A DNA stretch of 64,000 bases from Micromonospora sp. HK10 (GCF_000982955.1 NZ_KQ058900.1:46082-110081), one strand, 5' to 3'; positions 1 through 9,912 are shown, numbered from the stretch's first letter. The notes: generated by a model not told the origin, from the letters alone. Program-made: numbers and translations.

Positions 1-104
1 GGCCATTGGAACCGGCAAGGTGGCAACACGAAAGCGCGGACACCCGGACAATCGGGTGACCGCGCGACGCAATGTTGAGGCTGACGAGGGCTCACCCGCG
101 CGCA

Positions 105-208
105 CCGGTGCCCACTGGCCCTTCCGGTGCCCACTGGCCGTCCGGGTGCCCACTGGCCTTCCGGTGCCGCCGGCCCTTCCGGTGCCCGCCGGCCCGTTCC
201 GGTGTCTG
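105..208. repeat. 19-bp imperfect tandem repeat
   Basis: About five imperfect copies of a roughly 19-bp unit with core TGCCCACTGGCCCTTCCGG; the later copies drift to GCCGCCGGCCCTTCC. The array lies beyond the terminator of the GlsB-like gene. No supported gene lies in positions 1-275. Confidence 0.75.
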
Positions 209-222
209 CCGACACGAACGCC

Positions 223-256
223 AGCGGGCGCCCGACCGGTCGGTCGGGCGCCCGCT
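223..256 (-). terminator. Hairpin terminator after GlsB-like gene
   Basis: A perfect 15-bp inverted repeat (arms 223-237 and 242-256, 4-nt loop) begins 20 nt after the stop codon of the minus-strand GlsB-like gene. There is no U-tract, as is common for high-GC actinobacterial terminators. Confidence 0.7.
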
Positions 257-275
257 GAGGCGCTTGCGAGCGGCG

Positions 276-557
276 TCAGTAGCGCGAGACGCCGCGCCGA
301 CCGCCCACGCCGGCCACCAGGGCCACGGCGATGGCGGCCAGCACGACCTGGACCAGCAGCTCAGTCCAGTCGATGCCGGCGGTCTCGGTGGCGATGCCCA
401 CGGCGCGGGCCAGGACGGTGCCCAGCAGCGCGGCGCCGACGCCGATCACCATGTGCAGCCAGATCGGCATGTTCTGGCGGCCCGGAACGATCAGGCGGCC
501 CAGAGCGCCGACGATCAGACCAACAACGAGCGCGGTGATGATGCCCCAGACGGTCAC
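276..557 (-). CDS. GlsB/YeaQ/YmgE family stress-response membrane protein
   Basis: A 93-residue protein with three hydrophobic segments (about 4-24, 31-52 and 67-84). It has the Gly-rich N-terminal helix pattern (GLIVGALGRLIVPG) followed by a second membrane helix, typical of the transglycosylase-associated/GlsB family of small inner-membrane proteins linked to envelope or general stress. The biochemical role of the family is unknown. The GTG start at 557 is supported by GAAGGAG seven bases upstream. A SigB/SigF-like promoter lies about 60 nt upstream (617-642), which fits stress induction (inference). It is a monocistronic unit ending in a hairpin. Confidence 0.85.
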   Translation of the reverse strand: MTVWGIITALVVGLIVGALGRLIVPGRQNMPIWLHMVIGVGAALLGTVLARAVGIATETAGIDWTELLVQVVLAAIAVALVAGVGGRRGVSRY

Positions 558-616
558 TGTCAGCTCCTTCTAAGAAGTTTCATATGGTCTGTTGTGTTTC
601 CTGTCGTGACCGGTAC

Positions 617-642
617 ATGCCCGAGGCATCGAAAAACCAAAC
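617..642 (-). promoter_or_regulatory. Putative SigB/SigF-type promoter of GlsB-like gene
   Basis: On the minus strand GTTT (642-639) is followed after 16 nt by GGGCAT (622-617). This matches the actinobacterial SigB/SigF consensus GTTT-N15-17-GGGTAT with one mismatch. It lies 60 nt upstream of the GTG start of a predicted stress membrane protein. Motif-based call only. Confidence 0.45.
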
Positions 643-879
643 CGACTCAGCCCGCAACCGATCGCCGCAGCACCGCCGACCAGCGCCGCATCGGTTCCGC
701 TCCGACCGCGAATGCGCAGGTGGGAGCGGTCCCACCCGGGCCCGGCGGCGGGCCGTCGCGGCAGCAAAAATCTGCCCGGGTACGCGGAAACGGCCGGCGC
801 CCCGGCCCGGACGGACCCGGCTCCGGGTCGTCTCGAGCGGGGCGCCGGCCGTCACGTCCGCGGCTGGCGACCGCTACTT
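643..879. other. Intergenic stretch, no gene seen
   Basis: Between the putative GlsB promoter and the lepA-end repeat array I see no supported coding sequence, tRNA-like fold or further clear regulatory motif. The open frames that cross it have no ribosome binding site or recognisable protein. Confidence 0.5.
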
Positions 880-1095
880 CCCGCCGGCGGGCTCGCCGGC
901 AGCTATGTCCTGCCGGTGTGCTTGCCACCGCCCCCTGCCGGCGGGCTTGCCACCGCCCGCTGCCGGCGGGCTTGCCAGCACCAACCTTCTGCCGGCGGGC
1001 ATGCGTCGCCTACTTCTTGCCGGCGGGCTTGCCAGCACCTACCTTCTGCCGGCGGGCTTGCGTCGCCTACTTCTTGCCGGCGGGCTTGCCAGCGC

Positions 1096-1110
<15 letters not shown>
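880..1110 (-). repeat. Tandem repeats copied from the 3' end of lepA
   Basis: Read on the minus strand, the last codons of lepA (GKPAGKK plus TAG) are followed by about seven degenerate copies of a 27-30 bp unit with core GGCAAGCCCGCCGGCAAGAA. The first copies keep the in-frame lepA-type sequence ending in TAG; later copies have substitutions and length changes. The array therefore looks like an amplification of the lepA terminus, including its stop codon. The function is unknown. Confidence 0.85.
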
Positions 1111-2973
<1,863 letters not shown>

Positions 2974-3004
2974 AGCGGTCCGTTCTGGTCGGCTGACGTG
3001 AGCG

Positions 3005-3023
3005 GGCCGGCGCGACGCCGGCC
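3005..3023 (-). terminator. Small GC hairpin after DUF4240 gene
   Basis: Inverted repeat GGCCGGCG / CGCCGGCC with a 3-nt loop, 44 nt after the stop of the minus-strand DUF4240 gene and just upstream of lepA. It may end the upstream transcript or lie in the lepA leader. Confidence 0.35.
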
Positions 3024-3066
3024 CCCTCTATGCTCCCACGTCGTCCGGGACGCCGGTCCTCCCCCG

Positions 3067-3603
3067 TCACTCCTCGGGCGGCTCCACGAAGAGGGCGGCG
3101 AGCCGGGGCAGCCGCCGCCGCGCCTCGTCCGGGTCGTCGAAATCCCAGAAGTCGTTGAGGTCGGGCACCGCCGCCGGCTCACGGACCGCCGGCAGCTCGG
3201 CCGCGGTGGCCTTCTCGTACGCCTCCCAGGCGACCGCGAGCATGTCCTCGCACTCGAACTCCTCGCCGCTGAGCGCGGCGGCCCGGACCTGCGGCAGCTC
3301 GGCGAGGGAGTCGGGGTCGGCCACCGCCCTGGCGAACACCGACCGGCCCTGGGTCATCAGCCAGCCACGGAAGTATTCGAAGCCGTCGTCCGAGGCGCCC
3401 CCGTTGATCAGGTAGGCCGCGCCCCACAGGTCGACCTTGTGGGAGGCGACGAGCACCCGACGCTGGTGCTCGGCGTATCCGACGATGTCCGCCGGGTCCC
3501 GCTCGGCGAGCAGGGCGACCGCCCGCGCGGCCACCGCGTCGGGCGCTCCCCCGGCGCCGGCCCGGGCGGACTCGATCAGCTGCCAGAACTCCTCGGTCCT
3601 CAT
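3067..3603 (-). CDS. DUF4240 domain-containing protein
   Basis: A 178-residue cytosolic protein starting MRTEEFWQLIESARA. The W-rich N-terminal helix, the ILINGG-like segment (LWGAAYLINGGASDDGFEYF) and the FRGWLMTQGR block are hallmarks of DUF4240, a common actinobacterial family of unknown function. The ATG at 3603 directly precedes the domain. A longer in-frame extension upstream is antisense to the phosphotransferase gene and is not credible. The gene is divergent from the phosphotransferase and in line with lepA. Confidence 0.85.
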   Translation of the reverse strand: MRTEEFWQLIESARAGAGGAPDAVAARAVALLAERDPADIVGYAEHQRRVLVASHKVDLWGAAYLINGGASDDGFEYFRGWLMTQGRSVFARAVADPDSLAELPQVRAAALSGEEFECEDMLAVAWEAYEKATAAELPAVREPAAVPDLNDFWDFDDPDEARRRLPRLAALFVEPPEE

Positions 3604-3712
3604 GGCCCCGCAGTCTCCCAGACGCCCTCGACCGACGGCCCGCACGCATTCGTCGCCACGCCCCGGATGCTGCCAGCGCCGTACGACATCCCCGATCCGG
3701 CAGCATGGTCCC

Positions 3713-4693
3713 GTGCCCGACAACCGCCCGCCCCCGGTGCCGTACGAGGCGACCGCCGTCCGCCCCGACTGGGCCGCGCTGCCGGCCGGGCTGCGGGACG
3801 CGCTCGCCGCCCGGCTCGGCGGGCCGCCCACCGCGGTACGGGTGGCCGGGGCGGGCTTCACCCGCGGCTTCGCCGCGCTGCTCACCGGCCCCGGCGGGGA
3901 CCGGGTCTTCGTGAAGGCGGCGGAGCTGGCCGGGCAGCGCCACCTCGTCGACTGGTACGCGCACGAGGCCGCCGTGCTGGCCCGGCTTCCCGGCGGCCTG
4001 CCGGTGCCCCGACCGCGCTGGGCGCTGACCGAGGCCGGCTGGTACGCGATCGGGCTGACCGCCGTCGACGGCCGCACCCCCCGGCTGCCCTGGGACCCGG
4101 CCGAGCTGGACGCCGCCCTCGCCGCGTACGCCGAGGTGGCCGCCGCCCTGGCCGACCCGCCGGCGGACCTCGTCGCGCTCGGGCTGCCCCGCCTCGCCGA
4201 CCTGGCCCGCGACGACATCCTCTGGTGGGGCGAGGTGGCCGCCGGCCGCGAGCCGCCGCCCGAGGTGCCCGCCTGGGCCCCGCTGCCGGAGCTGGTCGCG
4301 CTGGAGTCCCGGCTGCCCGGGTACGCCGCCGCCGGTGCCGGGCTGGCCCACGGTGACCTGCGGGTGGACAACCTGCTGCTCGACCCGGCGGGCCGGGTCT
4401 GGGTCTGCGACTGGACCTGGCTCTGCCATGGGCCGGCCTGGTTCGACCTGGTCGGCCTGCTGATCACCGGGTACGCCAGCGGCCTCGACGTGGACACCGC
4501 CTTCGCCAGCCACCCGGCCGCCGCCGGCGCCCCGCCCGACGCGCTCGACGTGACCCTCGCCGCCCTGGCGGGCTACTTCCTCACCGGCGCCGCCGCCGGC
4601 CCGTCGACGGCGTCCCCGCACCTCCGGTCGCACCAGCGGTGGAGCGGCGAGCAGGCACTCGGCTGGCTCGCCGACCGGCAGGGCTGGCGCTGA
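3713..4693 (+). CDS. Aminoglycoside phosphotransferase (APH) family kinase
   Basis: A 326-residue protein with the protein-kinase-like APH fold. Brenner's catalytic motif HGDLRVDN lies near residue 213, and CDWTW, the Mg-binding Asp equivalent, about 20 residues later. The family phosphorylates small molecules, and the substrate cannot be told from sequence; a specific aminoglycoside-resistance role is not supported. The GTG at 3713 is chosen because it opens directly into VPDNRPPPVPYEATAVRP and lies in the divergent gap. The last codons (GWR, TGA) are triplicated downstream as a tandem repeat. Confidence 0.82.
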   Translation: MPDNRPPPVPYEATAVRPDWAALPAGLRDALAARLGGPPTAVRVAGAGFTRGFAALLTGPGGDRVFVKAAELAGQRHLVDWYAHEAAVLARLPGGLPVPRPRWALTEAGWYAIGLTAVDGRTPRLPWDPAELDAALAAYAEVAAALADPPADLVALGLPRLADLARDDILWWGEVAAGREPPPEVPAWAPLPELVALESRLPGYAAAGAGLAHGDLRVDNLLLDPAGRVWVCDWTWLCHGPAWFDLVGLLITGYASGLDVDTAFASHPAAAGAPPDALDVTLAALAGYFLTGAAAGPSTASPHLRSHQRWSGEQALGWLADRQGWR

Positions 4694-4797
4694 CCCCGAC
4701 CTCGATCCACTCCACCTGCCGGGCTGGCGCTGACCCCGACCTCGATCCACCCCACCTGCCGCAAGGCTGGCCCTGACCTCGATCCACTCCACCTGCC
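4681..4797 (+). repeat. 40-bp tandem repeat seeded by the phosphotransferase 3' end
   Basis: Two almost identical 40-bp units (4681-4720 and 4721-4760) and a degenerate third copy (4761-4797). The first unit begins with the final codons and TGA of the phosphotransferase gene (GGGCTGGCGCTGACCCCGAC), so each copy repeats the stop codon. The rest of the gap to about 4950 contains no recognisable gene. Confidence 0.88.
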
Positions 4798-4953
4798 GCA
4801 AACCGGCGCATCCAGCCGCACGGATGCCACGACATGCCGCAACCGGAGTGGATCACATCCCGACCGGCCCCGGCCCGGCCGGCCCGGTCGGCCCGGTCCG
4901 TGCGGACGGGCGCGGGTTCGTCGGGCAGGTCGGGCCGGGGTCGCCGGGGCGTT

Positions 4954-4983
4954 TTGGCTCGTCGCGACCGGACCTGGTAACCT
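4954..4983 (+). promoter_or_regulatory. Putative SigA-type promoter of rpsT
   Basis: TTGGCT (-35) and TAACCT (-10) separated by 18 nt, about 80 nt upstream of rpsT and immediately before a strong leader hairpin. This fits a housekeeping promoter with a start site near 4990. Confidence 0.5.
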
Positions 4984-4990
4984 GGCTTTT

Positions 4991-5020
4991 CGCGCGGCGA
5001 TGACGCATGCTCGTCGCGCG
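4991..5020 (+). promoter_or_regulatory. Stem-loop in rpsT leader
   Basis: A 10-bp stem (4991-5000 with 5011-5020, one G-U pair) with a 10-nt loop lies near the predicted 5' end of the rpsT mRNA, 41 nt before the start codon. It could stabilise the transcript or take part in S20 feedback control. There is no direct evidence for either. Confidence 0.45.
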
Positions 5021-5061
5021 CGGAAGCTGACCAACCCGAGCTATCAAGACGAGGCTGTCGC

Positions 5062-5328
5062 GTGGCGAACATCAAGTCCCAGATCAAGCGCAACCGGCAG
5101 AACGAGAAGCGCCGGCTGCGTAACAAGTCGGTCAAGTCGTCGCTGAAGACCGCCATCCGGAAGTTCAACGAGGCTGCGGAGGCCGGCGACACCGAGAAGG
5201 CCACCGTTCTCATGCGCGAGGCCGCCCGCAAGCTGGACAAGGCGGCCAGCAAGGGCGTCATCCACGCCAACCAGGCGGCCAACCGGAAGTCGGCGATCGC
5301 CAAGCGCGTCGCCACGTTCTCGGCCTGA
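5062..5328 (+). CDS. rpsT: 30S ribosomal protein S20
   Basis: An 88-residue, strongly basic helical protein (ANIKSQIKRNRQNEKRRLRN at the N-terminus, RKSAIAKRV near the C-terminus) matching bacterial S20 in length and sequence. It binds 16S rRNA in the 30S body. The GTG start is at 5062. The gene is monocistronic, with its own putative promoter, leader hairpin and strong terminator, and is transcribed opposite to holA, as in other actinobacteria. Confidence 0.98.
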   Translation: MANIKSQIKRNRQNEKRRLRNKSVKSSLKTAIRKFNEAAEAGDTEKATVLMREAARKLDKAASKGVIHANQAANRKSAIAKRVATFSA

Positions 5329-5344
5329 CGCGCCTCAGACCTGA

Positions 5345-5380
5345 CCGGAAGCCCCGGGGTGTACGCCCCGGGGCTTCCGG
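5345..5380 (+). terminator. Strong hairpin terminator of rpsT
   Basis: A perfect 15-bp inverted repeat (arms 5345-5359 and 5366-5380, 6-nt loop) 16 nt after the rpsT stop codon. Confidence 0.85.
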
Positions 5381-5528
5381 CTGTCTGCATTACGGGCCAA
5401 CCTGATCGGGGACCTGGTTCGCCGGTCGGTACCGGCCTCGGCCCCGTGCCGAGTGCCTCGCGGTCGGGTGCGGTGCTCACCCTGCTGCCCGGGGCCTACG
5501 CCCCTGACGCCGGCCGTCAACGCTCGGC

Positions 5529-5576
5529 GTCCGGTCAGCGGAACCGGTCGGTGTCCGGTCGGCGGAACCGGTCGGC
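5529..5576. repeat. 24-bp direct repeat
   Basis: Two adjacent 24-bp copies (5529-5552 and 5553-5576) differing at two positions, just beyond the stop of the minus-strand membrane protein gene. The rest of the gap 5381-5586 shows no gene. Confidence 0.7.
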
Positions 5577-5586
5577 GCCGATCCGC

Positions 5587-6048
5587 TCAGCGCTGCCCCT
5601 CGTCGTGACGGAACACAGTTTCGCCCGCTCGGGCCACCCCGGGCGCCGGGTCCCCGGCCGGCAACGCCGGGACCGTCGACGGTTGCCCGGCGCGCGGCGC
5701 CCAGGCCGTGGACGGCACCCGGGCCCGCCCGACGACCGGCTCGATCTGCCGACGGAACCGTTCCCGCTCCTGCTCCGGAACCTGCGCGGCGCTGTGGATG
5801 ACCTGCTCGGCGACCAGGTCGTTGAGCTTCACCATGGCCGCCACCACGGCCGGCAGCACCAGCACCGCCCACCAGGTGACCAGCTCGGCGAGGGCGAGCA
5901 GCGCGGCCAGCGCCACGGATCCCTCGAAGAAGAGGAAGCAGAGCACGCCGCCCGGGTTGACGAAGCGCAGTCCGAGCACCCGGGCGTAGAGCGGCCGGTA
6001 CCGCTCCTCGTCCGTCGGGACCGTGGCCCAACGCCGGGCTCGGGTCAC
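5587..6048 (-). CDS. Predicted membrane protein of unknown function
   Basis: A 153-residue protein. After a basic N-terminus (TRARRWATVPTDEERYRPLYARVLG) come two hydrophobic segments at about residues 31-51 and 54-70, then a charged, Pro-rich cytosolic tail. I recognise no named domain. The start is the GTG at 6048, which overlaps the holA stop (GTGA), indicating translational coupling. This context suggests only co-expression with holA. Confidence 0.7.
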   Translation of the reverse strand: MTRARRWATVPTDEERYRPLYARVLGLRFVNPGGVLCFLFFEGSVALAALLALAELVTWWAVLVLPAVVAAMVKLNDLVAEQVIHSAAQVPEQERERFRRQIEPVVGRARVPSTAWAPRAGQPSTVPALPAGDPAPGVARAGETVFRHDEGQR

Positions 6049-7025
6049 CGGGCGCCGCCCTGCCGGGCAGCGGCGACCGAGAACACCGCCCGCTCCAGCG
6101 CGTACGCCCGGTCGTCGGCACCGCCCTTGACGGCCGCATTGCACTCGGCGGCCACCCGCATCGCCTCGACCAGGCCCTCCGGCGTCCAGCCCCGCCCCTG
6201 CCGCTGGGCCCGCTCGATCTTCCAGGCCGGCATGCCCAGGCTGCTGGCGAGCTGATAAGGGCTGCCACGGCCGGCGGAGGCGACCCGGGCCACGGTCCGT
6301 ACCCCGTCGGCGATGGCGTCGGCGATCGGCACCGGGTCGACGCCGACGTGCAGCGCCCAGCGCAGCGCCTCCAGCGCGGCCGGCACGTCACCGACCATGG
6401 TGGCGTCGGCCACCGTGAAGCCGGTCACCTCGACCCGCCCCCGGTAGTACCGGGCCACCGTGTCCGCCCCGATCCGCCCGTCGGTGTCCGCGACGAGCTG
6501 CGAGCAGGCCGCGGCCAGCTCCCGCAGGTCGGTGCCGACGGCGGCGATCAGCGCCTCGGCCGCGTCCTCGGTGCAGGTGCCGCCGGCGCGGCGGATCTCG
6601 TCGCGGACGAAGGCGACCCGCTCGCGGTGCCCCTTGAGCTTCGCCGCCGGCACCACGGTGGCGCCCGCGGCGCGGAGCCCGTCGGCGAACGCCTTCCCCT
6701 TCGCCCCACCGAGGTGCAGCACCACGAGCTGCACCTCGGGGTCCGGATTCTTCGCGTACGCCAGCAGCGCGGTGACCAGGTCCTTGCGCGCGTCCTGGGC
6801 GGAGCGGAGCACCAGCACCCGGCGCCCACCGAAGAGCGAAGGGCTGAGCATCTCGGCGATCTCGCCGACCATCAACGAGCTGGCCTGGTACTCCCGGACG
6901 TCCACCTCGGGGTCGACGCTGCGTGCCCGGGCGACAGCTTCGGTGACGGCTCGCGTGGCGAGCAGCTCCTCGTCGCCGAGAACGAGCAGAATAGGCGGCA
7001 GGCTGGCGGGGGTCACGTCGCCCAT
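6045..7025 (-). CDS. holA: DNA polymerase III subunit delta
   Basis: A 326-residue clamp-loader delta subunit. The N-terminal region (PPILLVLGDEELLATRAV) and the middle (LFGGRRVLVLRSAQDARKDL) match the HolA family, followed by the helical lid and collar domain (LEALRWALHVGVDPVPIADA). Delta opens the beta clamp during loader action at the replication fork. The ATG at 7025 (MGDVTPASLPP) is preferred over upstream in-frame codons because the family normally starts close to the ILLVLG strand. The gene lies downstream of comEC, as in M. tuberculosis. Confidence 0.95.
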   Translation of the reverse strand: MGDVTPASLPPILLVLGDEELLATRAVTEAVARARSVDPEVDVREYQASSLMVGEIAEMLSPSLFGGRRVLVLRSAQDARKDLVTALLAYAKNPDPEVQLVVLHLGGAKGKAFADGLRAAGATVVPAAKLKGHRERVAFVRDEIRRAGGTCTEDAAEALIAAVGTDLRELAAACSQLVADTDGRIGADTVARYYRGRVEVTGFTVADATMVGDVPAALEALRWALHVGVDPVPIADAIADGVRTVARVASAGRGSPYQLASSLGMPAWKIERAQRQGRGWTPEGLVEAMRVAAECNAAVKGGADDRAYALERAVFSVAAARQGGAR

Positions 7026-7112
7026 ACTCGCACGCCCCCGAGCCGGATCGTGCCTGGTCATTGGGGACGGTGACGGCCGGACCCGCACTTCGCGCGAATC
7101 CAGACATTTGAT

Positions 7113-7305
7113 TCAATCCACGTGGTTGCCCGGAAATCCCCCGGCCCGCCCGTGCCGGGTGCCGCCGGTCTTGATCACCTTCCACTGCTGCGGGGGATAA
7201 CCCGGGCCGACCTGCTGCGGTGGCACCTGTGGCGGGTAGCCCCTGCGCGGAGCCTGCTGTGGCGGGTAGCCCTGAACGGAGGCTGCTGCGGTGGCTCGCC
7301 CCGCG
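7113..7305 (-). pseudogene. Remnant coding a Pro/Gln-rich tail
   Basis: In the comEC-holA gap the minus strand encodes GYPPQ repeats (GYPPQQAPRRGYPPQVPPQQ, then GYPPQQWKVIKTGG) ending at TGA 7113-7115. It has no start codon with a ribosome binding site of its own. Upstream, its reading frame runs into comEC in the wrong frame, and a second frame also reads PPQQPP. This looks like the 3' end of a lost gene, or a frame-shifted extension of comEC. The other bases of 7026-7335 show nothing else. Confidence 0.35.
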
Positions 7306-7335
7306 TTCCCGCTGCCGGTACGCCGCGCCGGCGGT

Positions 7336-9912
7336 TCAGGAGCGCCGGCCGGGACCGACCCCTCGGGCGACCACCGCCAGCCCGCTCCCATGGCGGACCG
7401 CGGCCAGGTCTCCCCCGGTGTCGGTGCGCAGGACGCGGGCGCCGTCGCGGCGCAACCGATCCAGCAGGCCCGCGTTCGGGTGCCCGTAGTCGTTGCCGAC
7501 ACCAACCGACACCAGCGCCACGGCCGGTCGGACGGCGGCCAGGAACTCCGGATCCTGGTACGCGGAGCCGTGGTGGGCGACCTTGAGCACGTCGGCCCGG
7601 ACGGCCTCCGGGGGGCCACGTTCCAGCAACGCCCGCTGCTCCTCCGTCTCGGCGTCCCCGGCCAGCAGGATCCGCACCCCGGACACCGTCGCCACGAGCA
7701 CCAGCGAGTTGTTGTTCGGGTCCGACCGGCTGCCGCGCAACGGGTAGGGCGGCCCGAGGGCGGTCAGCGCCACGCCCGGAGCCCGCCAGCTCCAGCCCAC
7801 CGGGACGGCCCGCAGCCCGGCGGCACCGGCTCGGGCCACCGCGCGCACCTGGGCGGCACCGTAGGGCGGCTCGGCCCACTCCGGGGTCACCACCTCCCGT
7901 ACCCGTCGGCCCCGGAACACCCCGGCGATCCCGCCCACGTGGTCGGCGTGGAAGTGGCTGATCACGAGGAGCGGCACCTCGCGTACGCCGAGCCGGCGCA
8001 GGCAGCCGTCCACCCCTGAGGGGTCCGGGCCGGCGTCGACCACCACCGCCCGGCCCGGGGTGACCGGCAACACGATCGCGTCCCCCTGCCCGACCGCGCA
8101 GGCCACGACCACCCACCCGGGCGGCGGCCAGCCGGGCGCGAGCAGCCGGACCGGCAGCGCGCCGAGCACCACGGCGACCGTGCCGACCGCCACCAGCCGC
8201 CGGAGCAGTGGTCGCCGGCTGGCGAGCAGCAGGGCCACGGTGAGCCCGGCGAGCAGCAGGGCTCCGGCGGCCCCGCCCGGCCAGGGCAGCGTCCCGGCGG
8301 GCAACTGCGCGCCCTGTTCGGCGATGAGCAGTAGCCACCGGGCCGGCCAGCTCGCCAGCCAGGCGGCGAACTCGGCACCCGCCGGCCAGACCGGTGACAC
8401 CACGGCGGCCAGCACCCCCAGCACCGTGGCGGGCGCGACGGCCGGCACCGCCAGCAGGTTCGCCGGCACGGCGACCAGGCTCACCGTCCCGGAGAGACCG
8501 GCGATCACCGGACCGCAGGCGAGTTGCGCGGCGGCCGGCACCGCAAGGGCCTCGGCCAACCCCGGCGGTACGCCCCGGCGGCGCAGGGCGTCCCGCCATC
8601 CCGGTGCGAAGAGCAGCAACCCGCCGGTGGCGCAGACGGAGAGCGTGAAGCCCGGATCGCCGGCCAGGTCCGGATCGACCAGCAGCAGCACGGTGACCGC
8701 GGCGGCGAGCGCGGGTAACGCGGCCCGGGGCCGGCCGGCGGCGAGCGCGGCCAACCCGATCGCGCCCATCGCCGCGGCGCGTACCACGCTCGGGGATGGC
8801 CGGACCAGGATGACGAATCCGACCAGGGCCAGTACGCAGAGCACCGCGGCCGTCCGGGGACCGGCCCGGGCCCACCGGGCCAGCAGCAGCACCGCCCCCA
8901 CCACGATGGCCACGTTCGAGCCGGAGACGGCGTTCAGATGGGTCATGCCGGTGGTACGGAAGTCCTCCACCACGGCCGGGGGCAGTCGGCTGGTGTCCCC
9001 GACGACGAGGCCGGGCAGCAACCCACCCGGCTCGTCGGGCAGCGGGTCGCAGGCGCGGTGCAGGCCGGACCGGAACGCGCCGGCGGCCCGCTGCACCCAC
9101 GGGGGCCGACCGCGCACGGTGGGCGGACCGGTCGCGGTGAGCACCGCGGCGGTCAGGTCACCGCCGCGCGGCGCGGCCAGCCGCCCCCGAGCGGTCACCC
9201 GCTGACCGGGGAGCAGGTTCCGCCAGGCTGGATCGGTCGCCAGCACCAGGCCGCGCACCGACCCGGTGATCCGCCGGCCACTGACCGCGCTGCCCGTCCC
9301 GGTCCCGACCCCGGTTCCGGTTCCGGTTCCGGTTGCGGTTCCGCTTCCGCGTCCGCGTCCGGTTCCGCCTCCGCTCCCGGTTCCGCCTCCGCTTCCGCTT
9401 CCGGTTCCGCTTCCGCCTCCGCTTCCGGTTCCGGTTCCGCCTCCGCTTCCGGTTCCGGTTCCGGTTGCAGGTTCGGTGAGGACGAGCAGGTCGGCCCGGA
9501 CCAGCAGGGTGGCTGGTCGGCCGGGCGCACCCCGCACCGGGCGCGGGTCGTCCCGTACCACCAACTCGGCGGTGACCGGCGCCCGCGCGGTGGTCAGCGC
9601 CCGCACCGGCGCGGCATCGCGGACCTGCACCCGGGCCGCGGTCGCCGCCCCACCGCAGAGCACGCCGAGGAGCGCCGCGACGGCGATCCAGCCGTACCGC
9701 CGGGCCGGGATCGACGGCCGCCCGAGGACGCCGCAGAGATGCAGGCCGAGCACCGTGGCCAGGCCGGCGGCCGACCCGGCCACGGCGGCGGTCTCGCCGG
9801 CGGTGAGGCGCAGCCCGGCCAGGGCGGTGAGCCAGGCGGCCACCGCGAGCCCGGCCAACCGCAGGTCGGGGACCGCCTCGGCCGCCTCGTCGGCCCGTTC
9901 GCCCGGCGTCAC
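7336..9912 (-). CDS. comEC: ComEC/Rec2 family DNA-uptake channel protein
   Basis: An 858-residue polytopic membrane protein. N-terminal membrane helices are followed by a DUF4131-like extracytoplasmic region and the ComEC core (TGMTHLNAVSGSNVAIVVGA). A C-terminal metallo-beta-lactamase-like domain carries the metal motif HFHADHVGG near residue 652. The family moves single-stranded DNA across the membrane in competence. A low-complexity Gly/Thr/Ser insert (about residues 145-205) interrupts the extracytoplasmic region and is encoded by a microsatellite. The GTG start at 9912 overlaps the comEA stop. Pairing with comEA is standard, but natural competence of the host is not shown. Confidence 0.93.
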   Translation of the reverse strand: MTPGERADEAAEAVPDLRLAGLAVAAWLTALAGLRLTAGETAAVAGSAAGLATVLGLHLCGVLGRPSIPARRYGWIAVAALLGVLCGGAATAARVQVRDAAPVRALTTARAPVTAELVVRDDPRPVRGAPGRPATLLVRADLLVLTEPATGTGTGSGGGTGTGSGGGSGTGSGSGGGTGSGGGTGRGRGSGTATGTGTGTGVGTGTGSAVSGRRITGSVRGLVLATDPAWRNLLPGQRVTARGRLAAPRGGDLTAAVLTATGPPTVRGRPPWVQRAAGAFRSGLHRACDPLPDEPGGLLPGLVVGDTSRLPPAVVEDFRTTGMTHLNAVSGSNVAIVVGAVLLLARWARAGPRTAAVLCVLALVGFVILVRPSPSVVRAAAMGAIGLAALAAGRPRAALPALAAAVTVLLLVDPDLAGDPGFTLSVCATGGLLLFAPGWRDALRRRGVPPGLAEALAVPAAAQLACGPVIAGLSGTVSLVAVPANLLAVPAVAPATVLGVLAAVVSPVWPAGAEFAAWLASWPARWLLLIAEQGAQLPAGTLPWPGGAAGALLLAGLTVALLLASRRPLLRRLVAVGTVAVVLGALPVRLLAPGWPPPGWVVVACAVGQGDAIVLPVTPGRAVVVDAGPDPSGVDGCLRRLGVREVPLLVISHFHADHVGGIAGVFRGRRVREVVTPEWAEPPYGAAQVRAVARAGAAGLRAVPVGWSWRAPGVALTALGPPYPLRGSRSDPNNNSLVLVATVSGVRILLAGDAETEEQRALLERGPPEAVRADVLKVAHHGSAYQDPEFLAAVRPAVALVSVGVGNDYGHPNAGLLDRLRRDGARVLRTDTGGDLAAVRHGSGLAVVARGVGPGRRS
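9300..9475 (-). repeat. In-frame microsatellite inside comEC
   Basis: Alternating GGTTCC, GCTTCC, GCCTCC and similar hexamers, coding on the minus strand for a run of Gly, Thr and Ser (TGTGSGGG-like). Because repeat lengths remain in multiples of three or six, the array can vary without breaking the frame. Confidence 0.85.

Noticed and set aside
3713..4693. Aminoglycoside resistance gene
   Set aside because: The APH fold is shared by many small-molecule kinases; nothing in sequence or context supports an antibiotic substrate.
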